Assembly: GCA_029263055.1 (NCBI GenBank)
Contig: JAJCYG010000095.1
Location: forward strand, 22,321 to 86,320
Source: Actinomycetes bacterium
GTDB taxonomy: Bacteria; Auribacterota; JAJCYG01
Length of the DNA: 64,000 nt
Reading direction: 5' to 3'
A program made the position numbers and the translations under genes. Positions within the stretch are counted from its first letter, which is position 1, and the number at the start of each line of letters is the position of its first letter. A model generated the notes under the pieces. The model was not told where the DNA came from. It saw only the letters and a program-made list of their open reading frames with translations, and searched no databases. Below are positions 19,013 to 27,308 of the stretch, piece after piece.

Positions 19013-19062
19013 TGAATTTCTCTTTCTCTAAGTTTGATGGTATCATAGCAAAATTTAATTTT

Positions 19063-20427
19063 ATGGGAGAAGTTTTAGGAAAAACAGAAAATACCATGTC
19101 ATTGTCGCATAAGGATTTATTAAATTACTTTATTCAGGGAGAAAAGCCTCCTTCAGACCATAAGATTGGGATGGAGTATGAGCTTTTTGGATTGCTTGAG
19201 GGTGGAAAACCACTTCCTTTTAAGGGAGAGCCTGGGGTTGAAAGCACTTTAGAAAAGTTGGCGCAGTTAGATGGTTGGAAAATAGGCCGTGAGCAAGGCC
19301 ACGCATTGAGCCTTAATAAAGGAAAGAAGTCTGTTTTTTTAGAGCCTGGGGGGCAAATAGAACTCAGTACTCAGCCGTATCAACGGTTAACCGATCTAAA
19401 TCAAGAGATTCAAGAAACTCTTTCTGTTTTATTAAAAGCAAGTCAAAACGATTCCATTGACTGGATTGCTTTAGGATTACAACCCGTGAGTTTATTAGAC
19501 CATGTCGGTTGGATTCCAAAAGAACGCTATTCAATTATGTCTCGGTCGTTTGAAAAGCATGGGAGTGAGTTAGCTCATACCATGATGAAGCAGACAGCGT
19601 CGATTCAAATCAATGTTGATTACTCGAGCGAAGCTGACGCCTTAAAAAAGTTTAAACTCTTAACAGCGATTGCTCCGATCACAACAGCTATTTTTGCCAA
19701 TTCATCTATCTATGAGAATAGAGCTATTCCATTTGAGTCTTATAGAGGCTATGTGTGGCAACATACAGATCCGCTTCGTTGCGGCATAATCCCAGAAGTT
19801 TTTAATCCAAACTACTCTTATGAAGAGTATCTTGATTTTATCTTACATATCCCAATGCTTTTTATTAAACGAGATGACGAGTGGATCGAAGTTTTAGACC
19901 GAACATTTGCCCAGTTTTTAGAAAAGGGATTTGCTGATTATGAAGCAACGCTTGAAGATTGGAATTTACACCTTTCAACTATATTTACTGAAGTTCGACT
20001 CAAACAAGTTCTAGAGCTGAGGAGTGCGGATTCGCATTTGCCAAACATGGCTATGGGAGTGGCTGCTTTTGTGGATGGACTTTTATTTGATCCGTCCATC
20101 TTAGATGCGGCGTGGGATTGTGTGAAAGATTGGACATGGGAAGAGCGACTTAGTCTGTATCATGAGGTTCCAAAGGCTGGTTTGCGAGCTCGAGTAAAAA
20201 ATGATAAAATTAGTACAGTAGCCGGTGAATTATTACGTCTAAGCCAGAAAGGTCTTTCTCATAAGGAAAAAGAGCTTAAGATTGATGGGGAAGCTGCTTT
20301 TTTAGAACCTGTGGTAGAAAGGGTTGAAAAGGGCGAATCTCTAAGTGAGAAGAGTTCAAAAGAGTTTGAAAAAGACCCTCTGAAATGGCTTCAGACTAAA
20401 AGGATAAGTGATGAGAATGGGATCTGA
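19063..20427 (+). CDS. gshA: Glutamate--cysteine ligase, plant/alphaproteobacterial (GCS2) type
   Basis: Makes gamma-glutamylcysteine, the first step of glutathione synthesis. GMEYELFGL at the N terminus and the hallmark FLEPGGQIELS identify the GCS2 family. The frame is open from 19012, but the conserved region begins well downstream; ATG at 19063 (454 aa) or 19096 are the realistic starts. A TATCAT hexamer at 19041-19046 could be a -10 element, leaving a short leader. With gshB and the glutaredoxin-like gene it forms a compact glutathione cluster. Confidence 0.88.
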   Translation: MGEVLGKTENTMSLSHKDLLNYFIQGEKPPSDHKIGMEYELFGLLEGGKPLPFKGEPGVESTLEKLAQLDGWKIGREQGHALSLNKGKKSVFLEPGGQIELSTQPYQRLTDLNQEIQETLSVLLKASQNDSIDWIALGLQPVSLLDHVGWIPKERYSIMSRSFEKHGSELAHTMMKQTASIQINVDYSSEADALKKFKLLTAIAPITTAIFANSSIYENRAIPFESYRGYVWQHTDPLRCGIIPEVFNPNYSYEEYLDFILHIPMLFIKRDDEWIEVLDRTFAQFLEKGFADYEATLEDWNLHLSTIFTEVRLKQVLELRSADSHLPNMAMGVAAFVDGLLFDPSILDAAWDCVKDWTWEERLSLYHEVPKAGLRARVKNDKISTVAGELLRLSQKGLSHKEKELKIDGEAAFLEPVVERVEKGESLSEKSSKEFEKDPLKWLQTKRISDENGI

Positions 20428-20878
20428 AAATAACAACGAAGATATGGTTTTAGTCGATATTAAAAAGATTGTCCCAACACCAATGGAATATGCCATTCTT
20501 ATTGGAAATGAAGAAAAGAGTTTTATTATCTCTGTTGGGCTAGATGTGGGTGCCGCGATTTCAATGTTTGTCAATCACATCGACAAACCGCGTCCACTGA
20601 CACATGATTTGATTGGAAATATTTTTATGGGCTTAGGCATTGCCGTAGATAAAGTGGTTGTCAATGATTTGAAAGATAATACCTTTTATGCCCGTTTGAT
20701 TTTAAAAGAAGAAAATGAATTGGGTAAAAAGATTATTGAGATTGATGCTCGACCCAGTGATTGCCTAGCTATTGCCAAACAACAAGATTGTCCTATCTAT
20801 GTCTCCCGCGAAGTTTTTGATAATGTGGATGACGCCAGTAACCTATTTCAACAAAGTGATGACGAAGAGGAATTCTAA
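20411..20878 (+). CDS. Bifunctional nuclease (DUF151) family protein
   Basis: Small acidic protein of the DUF151/BFN family, known in plants and bacteria as a nuclease with RNase and DNase activity. The segments GLDVGAAISM, RPLTHDLIGNI, FYARLIL and EIDARPSDCLAIA are the family core. ATG 20411 is chosen because AAGGA (20400-20404) lies 6 bases upstream; a GTG at 20408 and an ATG at 20417 are alternatives. It overlaps the end of gshA by 17 bases and rnhC by 1. The tail is strongly acidic. Confidence 0.88.
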   Translation: MRMGSENNNEDMVLVDIKKIVPTPMEYAILIGNEEKSFIISVGLDVGAAISMFVNHIDKPRPLTHDLIGNIFMGLGIAVDKVVVNDLKDNTFYARLILKEENELGKKIIEIDARPSDCLAIAKQQDCPIYVSREVFDNVDDASNLFQQSDDEEEF

Positions 20879-21915
20879 TGTCTAAAGATGAAGAGCCCTT
20901 ATTAACGAGCTTTTCTGTGGTGCTTTCTCCTGCACAAGGGGCGCAGCTCAAAGAGTATCTTTCCGCACGGGCCTTTCTTTTTCGCAGTGTGGACTATGCT
21001 CATTTTGGTGCTTCGAGCAAAGGCGATAAAGTGAGTATGACCTTCTATAAAAGTGGGAAACTCTTTATCCAGGGAAAAGGGACAGGGGAATTTGTCCGTT
21101 TTTACTTAGAGCCAGAGCTTTTAAAACAGGTTTCGCTAGGATATGAAGAGGAATTAAACGAAAAAGGGAATGTTGACCGTATTGGTGTGGATGAAAGTGG
21201 TAAAGGGGATTACTTTGGTCCGCTTGTGATCGCCGGAGTTTTTGTGGCAAAAGGTGAAGGTCAAGCACTCCGAAATATGGGCGTACGCGATTCTAAGAAC
21301 ATCACCGATAAAATGATTACAGTATTGGCCGCTAAAATTAAAAAAACACAAAAATTCAGTGTCGTTGCCATTGGTCCTGAAAAATATAATCAACTCTACA
21401 GTGGTTTTAAAAATCTGAATCGACTCTTAGCTTGGGGTCATGCGCGTGTTATTGAGAACATGCTTGAAATAGTAAAAAGTCCTAAAGCTATTTCTGACCA
21501 ATTTGGAAACAAGAAATTGATTGAAAATGCGTTGATGAAAAAGGGAAAAGAGATTGAATTAGTGCAGATGCACCGGGCTGAATCAGACATTGCAGTGGCT
21601 GCAGCCTCTATCTTGGCTCGAGCTGAGTTCTTAAGAGGTTTACAAGTCTTAGAAGAAAAGTTCAAGGTAGAACTCTGTAAGGGAGCCTCTACAAAAACAA
21701 AAGAACTCGCTCTAAAAATTGCTAAAGAAAAAGGTTGGGACACCCTTAAAAAGTGTTGCAAACTCCATTTTAAAACAACGGAATGGGTTCAGTCTAAAGT
21801 CCCCAATAAACAACTTGATCTACCCAATCCTGTTTTAGATGAAGAAGACGACGATGACCTTGACATGGGTTCCGCGGAAAAAAAAACTCCTGATTCAATA
21901 AGTGCGTCATCTTAA
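20878..21915 (+). CDS. rnhC: Ribonuclease HIII
   Basis: Cleaves the RNA strand of RNA/DNA hybrids. The N-terminal part (about residues 1-95) resembles the TBP-like substrate-binding domain of RNase HIII, and the catalytic domain has DESGKGDYFGPLV with the G-K-G insertion typical of HIII, then RDSKNI and AESDIAVAAASI. Of 345 aa the last 30 are an acidic low-complexity tail (DEEDDDDLD). It is co-transcribed with the DUF151 gene (1-base overlap). A repeat element follows directly. Confidence 0.92.
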   Translation: MSKDEEPLLTSFSVVLSPAQGAQLKEYLSARAFLFRSVDYAHFGASSKGDKVSMTFYKSGKLFIQGKGTGEFVRFYLEPELLKQVSLGYEEELNEKGNVDRIGVDESGKGDYFGPLVIAGVFVAKGEGQALRNMGVRDSKNITDKMITVLAAKIKKTQKFSVVAIGPEKYNQLYSGFKNLNRLLAWGHARVIENMLEIVKSPKAISDQFGNKKLIENALMKKGKEIELVQMHRAESDIAVAAASILARAEFLRGLQVLEEKFKVELCKGASTKTKELALKIAKEKGWDTLKKCCKLHFKTTEWVQSKVPNKQLDLPNPVLDEEDDDDLDMGSAEKKTPDSISASS

Positions 21916-21929
21916 ACGTAATCTCTTGG

Positions 21930-22042
21930 CTAGATTCTTCGCTACGCTCAGAATGACGCGATACAGGGTTGTCAGTCTGAATACAGGGTGATGTCATCGT
22001 ATCGCAGCGTCATCCTGAGGAGCGAAGCGACGAAGGATCTCG
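21930..22042. repeat. Inverted pair of dispersed palindromic repeats (HSERSEES-type)
   Basis: The left unit (21930-21964, containing GATTCTTCGCTACGCTCAG) and the right unit (21999-22042, containing GAGGAGCGAAGCGACGAAGG) are inverted copies of the short repeat found between genes in many bacterial genomes; its false translation SRHSERSEES is common in databases. About 34 bp with two copies of ATACAGGGT lies between the units. The right unit ends one base before the next start codon and contains AAGGA (22033-22037), the ribosome binding site of the MFS gene. Confidence 0.88.
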
Positions 22043-22043
22043 A

Positions 22044-23264
22044 ATGAAATTTAAATCAACGTTAAATCCACTTGCTTGGTCTTTTTACGATTTTGCTAAT
22101 ACTATTTACTCCATGAATATTGTTTCATTCTATTTTCCTTTATGGCTGACAAGTAATAAAGGAGTGCCGGAGATTGTGTATAGTTTGGTCTATAGTGGAG
22201 CTATTCTTCTTGCCTCATTGCTTTCTCCAATTCTTGGCATCATCTCTGATCTACGAAAATCTCGCTTCTTTCTACTGATACTAGGGACATTGGTCTCTGT
22301 GTTATTTACCGCGTTATTAGGGTTTGTCAGCTCAGTAAAAGTAGCGCTCCTCTTTTTCTTTATTGCCCATACCGGTTATATTTTGAGCCTGGTTTTTTAT
22401 AATTCAATGCTGCCTGATGTGAGCAAAGAATCAACTCCGGGGAAAATATGTGGTTTAGGTGTAGGGTTGGGGTATCTAGGGTCTATCTTTGGACTTTGGA
22501 TTGCTTCTTATTACGAACCGATGGGACGACAAGCAGTCTTTTTACCAACAGCTCTTTTATTTCTAATTTTTTCATTACCTTTATTCTTATTGGCTTTTTT
22601 ACCTCAAAATGATTTGAACAAAAAAGCTCAATCAATTGTCGATAAAGCGAAGTATTCGTTTGATCTTAAAAAACTTTCTCAACATACACGGCCGATTAAA
22701 TGGTTTTTCTTAGCCAACTTTTTATGTGGAGATGCGGTTCACACTGTGATTTTGTATATGGCGATTTATGCCAGTAAAGTCTTTGAGATGGATGATGCCT
22801 CTATTCGAACCTTTTTTATTCTCTCTACTTTAGTTGCACTGATCTCTTCATTTGTTTGGGGCGAAGTGGTCTCGCGAAAAGGGGGACTTAAAGCAATGAA
22901 AATGGTGCTTGGTTTGTGGATGCTTGTTTTTATCATTGGAAGTTTAGCTTATCAACCGTGGCATTATTGGTTGGTGGGAAGCCTTGTGGGGATAGGATTG
23001 GCAGGAACATGGATCTCTTCACGCGTTCTGGTAATTGAATTAGTCCCCAAAGAACGTATAGGGGAATATTACGGCTTTTACAACCTCACAGGCAAGAGTG
23101 CGGCTATTTTAGGCCCTCTGTGGTGGGGAGGATTGCTCCTTTTATTGTCGCCGTTAGACAACTTAAAATATAGAATAACCTTAGCAAGCATGCTCCTTTT
23201 TGTGGTGGGAGCTTTTTGGGCATTAAAAAAGGTGCAATGTGGAACAGCTAAATCATTACGTTGA
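22044..23264 (+). CDS. MFS transporter, UMF1/Atg22-like family
   Basis: Inner membrane protein of 406 aa with about 12 hydrophobic segments. The N terminus NPLAWSFYDFANTIYSMN is the signature of the UMF1 branch (Atg22-like) of the major facilitator superfamily. The substrate is unknown; some relatives export amino acids or are linked to lipid or sugar uptake. Its ribosome binding site lies inside the upstream repeat. The end overlaps xerD by 26 bases. Confidence 0.87.
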   Translation: MKFKSTLNPLAWSFYDFANTIYSMNIVSFYFPLWLTSNKGVPEIVYSLVYSGAILLASLLSPILGIISDLRKSRFFLLILGTLVSVLFTALLGFVSSVKVALLFFFIAHTGYILSLVFYNSMLPDVSKESTPGKICGLGVGLGYLGSIFGLWIASYYEPMGRQAVFLPTALLFLIFSLPLFLLAFLPQNDLNKKAQSIVDKAKYSFDLKKLSQHTRPIKWFFLANFLCGDAVHTVILYMAIYASKVFEMDDASIRTFFILSTLVALISSFVWGEVVSRKGGLKAMKMVLGLWMLVFIIGSLAYQPWHYWLVGSLVGIGLAGTWISSRVLVIELVPKERIGEYYGFYNLTGKSAAILGPLWWGGLLLLLSPLDNLKYRITLASMLLFVVGAFWALKKVQCGTAKSLR

Positions 23265-24135
23265 AGAATTTCTAAACTTCTTGACCATTGAAAGGGGTTT
23301 GGCTGATAACACGAAAACGGCTTATAGAACTGATCTCATTAAGTTTTCTAAGTATTTAAAAAAATTAAAATTAGAAACTCTTCAAGAAATTACCCGCAAA
23401 CATATCACCAACTTCTTAATAAATGAAAAAGAGAAGGGGATTAGTGCTCGTTCTATTGGACGACGATTGGTTGCCTTAAAAACATTTTTTCGGTTTTTAG
23501 TGAGTGAACGCATTTTAAATGAAAATATTACTGACACGCTCGATTCTCCTAAATTATGGAAAACGTTACCTGGAGTTTTATCTGTACAGGAAGTGGAAAA
23601 ACTACTCAAAGCACCAAAGCTGACAGACCCTTTAGGGATACGTGATCGGGCCATGATTGAATTGCTTTATGCTACAGGTTTGCGTGTTTCTGAATTAGTT
23701 AGTGTTAAAGTTGATGACATTAATTTGCAAGCTGCTTTTGTTCGTTCAATAGGCAAAGGGTCTAAAGAGCGAATTGTCCCAATGGGGGGTAAAGCGATTG
23801 AGTGGATTCAAAAATACATGGATCGAGTCCGAATAAAAAACAAAAAGGGAAAAGATTCACCTTTTCTTTTTTTAACGATTCGGGGGACTAAGCTAACTCG
23901 ACAAGAATTTTGGCTCCGTTTACGCAAACATGCTAACGAAGTCCGCATTAAAAAGAAAATCTCTCCACATACTTTGCGTCATTCTTTTGCCACACACTTG
24001 CTTTCTAATGGAGCAGATCTTCGCTTAGTTCAAGAGATGTTAGGCCATGCCGACATTTCAACCACTCAAATCTACACCCACGTAGATTCTGACCGCCTCA
24101 AAAAAATCCATAAAGAATACCACCCTAGATCTTAG
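23239..24135 (+). CDS. xerD: Site-specific tyrosine recombinase XerD
   Basis: Resolves chromosome dimers at dif with XerC and FtsK. The catalytic residues are Arg149, Lys173, His244, Arg247, His270 and Tyr279, numbering that is almost identical to E. coli XerD, and the 298-aa length is the same. The SAM-like N-terminal core-binding domain is residues 1-90. The GTG at 23239 has AAAAAGG six bases upstream. It is not next to phage or integron genes, so it looks like the housekeeping enzyme; a XerA/XerC role is possible. Confidence 0.93.
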   Translation: MEQLNHYVEEFLNFLTIERGLADNTKTAYRTDLIKFSKYLKKLKLETLQEITRKHITNFLINEKEKGISARSIGRRLVALKTFFRFLVSERILNENITDTLDSPKLWKTLPGVLSVQEVEKLLKAPKLTDPLGIRDRAMIELLYATGLRVSELVSVKVDDINLQAAFVRSIGKGSKERIVPMGGKAIEWIQKYMDRVRIKNKKGKDSPFLFLTIRGTKLTRQEFWLRLRKHANEVRIKKKISPHTLRHSFATHLLSNGADLRLVQEMLGHADISTTQIYTHVDSDRLKKIHKEYHPRS

Positions 24136-24173
24136 TTATAAGCTTTTAATATAGATGGTGTTATGTGAATAAC

Positions 24174-24202
24174 TTTACAGTTTTATCTCTTTGTACTATA
24201 GT
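24174..24202 (+). promoter_or_regulatory. Promoter of the 583-aa secreted protein
   Basis: TTTACA (24174-24179), a 17-bp spacer and TATAGT (24197-24202). The -10 hexamer is the same as that of the large secreted gene at 9941. The predicted start near 24209 is followed by GAGAGGG (24219-24225). Confidence 0.75.
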
Positions 24203-24231
24203 TTCACCTCTATTTGTTGAGAGGGCTTGTT

Positions 24232-25983
24232 GTGTACCGACCTATTTCTTCGCTCCTAATTTTATTGATCTGCTTGAATCTAAATACTCCTCTTTTGTTT
24301 CCTAAAGATAATTTAGCTGTTCCTTCATTTACAGTGCAGCTTGCTTTAGCTGAGCAGGGAAGTGAGCAAGAGTGGATTGAAGCGGTTCGAGCTGCGGCAC
24401 TCAATCATGCAAAAAAATGGAGAGATCAAGGTGTTTCTAAACAAGAAGTGAATGAAAGGGTTGCCTCTTTCTTTTTACAGATTGAAAAGAAATTTAATCG
24501 AGAAATTCCCATACAAGTCGCAACAGAGTCTAAAAACTTAGTTTTATTTGATGAGTCAGAGCTTTTCTTAAAACGAGAAATACAATTTTTTAGAGCTATA
24601 GGTGATGAAATTGAAGAATATACTTATAGAAGCACTCTATATGAATTATTGATTACGCGTTACTATTTAAAACACCCATTAGACAACAGGTTATTTGATG
24701 AAGCATCATTACAGCGTTTAGTGCGGCAAGTTATTTTCCCTACTTTATCTGAAGAAATGTATTCCGGAAAAAGAGATCTTAAAGAAGCGCCTGATTTGTG
24801 GCAAAAGGCATTTCAAAACTATTTAGCCCGTTTTATGTCTAAACAGACTGGAAAAAAGAAAAATGAATGGAAACAGGTTCATCGCGAACAGTTACGTTTA
24901 CGAAAGCTTGTTGATGAATTGATTCGATTAAATGGACCTTTTCCTACACGATATCCTTATATTTCTTCAGAAGATATTCGAGCTCAAATGGTGCAGATAG
25001 GAATTAGATCCTTTTTATTTTTTGAAAATATGTCTCTTTCATTTGAATTTAATGAACATCGTCTTTTACAAACATTTGCTTCTTCTTTAATAGAGCACCT
25101 TCAGAAAACAAATTTTAGAGCTTTTAATGAATTACTTGTTGAAGCACAATACTTTTTAGATGACCTCGACGTTTCTCATGTCACTTTTAATCACCCTGTT
25201 TATGGCCCCGTCTATTTATTTTCTTTTACCTACAATGGGGAACGCAAAGCACTTTATTTTCCTATTCCAAGAGATGAAAAAAACTTATTAGCCATTCGTT
25301 TTCATGCCCCTAGAAAAAATGCTTTAGTGCCGACTCGTTTTGATGATCTGATTTCACGCGGCATGCTGACTTATGAGGGGGATATTCTTTTAAGCGAGTC
25401 TCAACATGAAAGTATTTTAGATTTATTAGGGACATGGGGGCATGAACTCTTTCATGTTAAATGGGTTTATACGTTGAAAACAGATCCATTATTAGTGGCT
25501 GATTGGTCTCACCAAATTTTTGAACATCGAAATGAATGGGAAAAAATAAAAGATCTTTATGTCGAGACCTATGGAAAAGACTCTTTTCTGCGAGAAGAAT
25601 GGTTTAAATCTTCTGAACAGCGTCGTGTCAATGAAGTATTAGCTCTGGCTTTTGGATTCTGCTTGGTCAAGCAAGGGACTGAAGAGAAGCTACCTCAAGA
25701 GTGGAGAAAGGAATACATTTTACTAAGTCGACAATTTAATTTATCGCATAGCTTAACCTTGACTGATTCAATGAAAATAGAACAGGAAAGATTTAAGCCG
25801 ATTGCAGCGATGTTAAATAAAATTCCAGCAGCACCTCTTCTTATTCAGTTGATGATGAAAGACCCTAATGCTCTTCGATTTTTAGATGCTTCATTTACGG
25901 AAGAGAGCCTTTCGTGTTCTCATTTCAGACAAAATCGATTTGAAAAAAAATTACCCTCTATTGAGATCAAAACCTCAATTTAA
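24232..25983 (+). CDS. Secreted protein with HExxH motif (putative metallopeptidase)
   Basis: Not recognised as a named family. GTG 24232 is preferred over TTG 24214 because GAGAGGG lies 6 bases upstream; this gives 583 aa. Residues 5-19 form a signal-like hydrophobic core followed by NLAVPSF. Most of the protein is charged and helical. His404-Glu-Leu-Phe-His408 (GHELFHVKW) is a zinc-peptidase signature, and Glu residues in RRVNEVLAL about 60 residues later could be the third ligand of a gluzincin. It has its own promoter and lies beside another secreted protein with an independent promoter. It may be a smaller relative, in layout only, of the 1643-aa protein. Confidence 0.7.
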   Translation: MYRPISSLLILLICLNLNTPLLFPKDNLAVPSFTVQLALAEQGSEQEWIEAVRAAALNHAKKWRDQGVSKQEVNERVASFFLQIEKKFNREIPIQVATESKNLVLFDESELFLKREIQFFRAIGDEIEEYTYRSTLYELLITRYYLKHPLDNRLFDEASLQRLVRQVIFPTLSEEMYSGKRDLKEAPDLWQKAFQNYLARFMSKQTGKKKNEWKQVHREQLRLRKLVDELIRLNGPFPTRYPYISSEDIRAQMVQIGIRSFLFFENMSLSFEFNEHRLLQTFASSLIEHLQKTNFRAFNELLVEAQYFLDDLDVSHVTFNHPVYGPVYLFSFTYNGERKALYFPIPRDEKNLLAIRFHAPRKNALVPTRFDDLISRGMLTYEGDILLSESQHESILDLLGTWGHELFHVKWVYTLKTDPLLVADWSHQIFEHRNEWEKIKDLYVETYGKDSFLREEWFKSSEQRRVNEVLALAFGFCLVKQGTEEKLPQEWRKEYILLSRQFNLSHSLTLTDSMKIEQERFKPIAAMLNKIPAAPLLIQLMMKDPNALRFLDASFTEESLSCSHFRQNRFEKKLPSIEIKTSI

Positions 25984-26072
25984 GTTGTCACAAGATAGTC
26001 GGTTTCTACTCTCTTTCTCTACAAAATCTAGTGCTAATCTAATAAGAGTTATTTATTTGCAACTTATTTGTA

Positions 26073-26100
26073 TTGCCTTATTTACGAATTAAGTTAAAAT
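26073..26100 (+). promoter_or_regulatory. Promoter of the 359-aa secreted protein
   Basis: TTGCCT (26073-26078), a 16-bp spacer and TAAAAT (26095-26100), 22 bases before the chosen ATG. The -35 is imperfect. Confidence 0.55.
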
Positions 26101-26122
26101 AGTTTTTTCCTTGAAGGGGGGG

Positions 26123-27202
26123 ATGTTTCTGAGTGGCTTCATCAAGAGGTGCTGTGGAAAAAAGGTCGGTCTACTCGCGGCCTTAACACTCTCTTTTTCA
26201 CTTCCTTTATCTGAGCCTTCTGTTTCGATGCTCAGTCCTTATTCGTCTATCCAAAATCCAGTTCCAGGGGTGGTGGCAGGGGATCATTTTGATCAACTCT
26301 ATCAACTGATGGTTCAAATTGAGCCTCAGTTTGAAGGGCATGTGAAACGTTATAGTTTGGTTCAAGCTCCACCTGTTTTAAATTTGGTCAATTTTCTTTT
26401 AGTTGATTTACGTGCTCCAAAAGAGGGGGTGGGGTCAAAAAAGAAACCTCAAAAATCAAAACAGACTCTTGAAAAAGAAGCATTGCTTAAGGCACTTTAT
26501 ACTATTGACCCTTCGGCAATTTCAAATAGACTTCAATTAGCCATTCAGATCACACAAACCTATCGAGAAAAATATGGGTCTTGGCATAATGATCCTGAGC
26601 TTCAATATCGTAAGTATGCACACAATTGTCAAACTCGTATTGAACGCTTTGTTGCCTGGTTATTACAACACCCTCCTTTTGAGCCCACAATCGATCCGTG
26701 GTATCAATTGTATGATTCATTAGCAATGCTCTATCCACAGTCAATCAAGAAATCCTATTCTTCAATTGAGGTGGGTATGTTTAAAGAAGTTTTTCTATTT
26801 TATTTGGTTACAGATATTCCTGATTCAATTTTGACAGCCTTATTGAATTTGGGTTTTGGCAATGTTAGAAAAGATTCTGAAATTTTAGAGCTTTATGAAG
26901 AACTTGGTTTAAATGAGATTAATCCGCTTGCCGATGCGGTTATTGAAAAGCTTACCAGTGGCGCAGAAGATGGCTTTGCTCAATTTCATTTTGGTGTGGT
27001 GCATTCCGCGTGGGCTAATCTTTGGTACATGAGACGTTTTCCAAGTCCTGAAGAAGCGTTGCTAGCACTTCAAGGTTGGGCCTTTGATCCTGAGCCAGAC
27101 CCTTATACGAACATTCCTGTTGATAACAAAGGGGCACAGCTAAACAGAATTAAACATTTATTCTTCATAGAAGACTCAGCTCCCATTGAAATAGCCCTTT
27201 AA
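26123..27202 (+). CDS. Secreted protein of unknown function with LSPxSS motif
   Basis: No family recognised. The ATG at 26123 follows AAGGGGGGG directly, a short spacing; TTG 26111 is an alternative start. It encodes 359 aa with a positively charged N terminus, a hydrophobic core (residues 15-29) and then LSPYSSIQ (37-44), closely matching LSPASSFS of the 1643-aa protein. The middle has a basic stretch (KKKPQKSKQ). No HExxH, repeats or further membrane segments are visible. It lies between another secreted gene and the pgi promoter, and is probably a single-gene transcript. Confidence 0.65.
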   Translation: MFLSGFIKRCCGKKVGLLAALTLSFSLPLSEPSVSMLSPYSSIQNPVPGVVAGDHFDQLYQLMVQIEPQFEGHVKRYSLVQAPPVLNLVNFLLVDLRAPKEGVGSKKKPQKSKQTLEKEALLKALYTIDPSAISNRLQLAIQITQTYREKYGSWHNDPELQYRKYAHNCQTRIERFVAWLLQHPPFEPTIDPWYQLYDSLAMLYPQSIKKSYSSIEVGMFKEVFLFYLVTDIPDSILTALLNLGFGNVRKDSEILELYEELGLNEINPLADAVIEKLTSGAEDGFAQFHFGVVHSAWANLWYMRRFPSPEEALLALQGWAFDPEPDPYTNIPVDNKGAQLNRIKHLFFIEDSAPIEIAL

Positions 27203-27237
27203 CTGTGGATAAAGGGGGAAGACACCGTTATCCACAG
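27203..27237. promoter_or_regulatory. Inverted pair of perfect DnaA boxes
   Basis: TGTGGATAA (27204-27212) and TTATCCACA (27228-27236) are two exact consensus DnaA boxes facing each other across 15 bp; with flanking C/G they form a 10-bp stem. They lie 1 bp past the preceding stop codon and 35 bp before the pgi promoter. No T-tract follows, so a simple terminator is less likely. Confidence 0.6.
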
Positions 27238-27271
27238 GGTGTTTGAATCATAAGTTCTCGATTGGAACTTA

Positions 27272-27300
27272 TTGACAGAGAGGGGGATGCTCCCTATAAT
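27272..27300 (+). promoter_or_regulatory. Full-consensus promoter of pgi
   Basis: TTGACA (27272-27277), 17 bp, TATAAT (27295-27300), a perfect consensus. The -10 ends only 8 bases before the ATG at 27309, so the transcript should be leaderless or nearly so. No Shine-Dalgarno sequence precedes the ATG downstream of the predicted start site. Confidence 0.88.
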
Positions 27301-27308
27301 CTCTCCCT

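Noticed and set aside
21794..21997. Minus-strand 67-codon frame containing SRHSERSEES
   Set aside because: This is the well-known false translation of the dispersed palindromic repeat.
27203..27237. Rho-independent terminator after the 359-aa gene
   Set aside because: The stem is 10 bp with a 15-base loop and no T-tract follows.
27203..27300. Replication origin at the DnaA boxes
   Set aside because: Only two boxes, no AT-rich unwinding stretch, no dnaA, dnaN, parAB or gidAB nearby.
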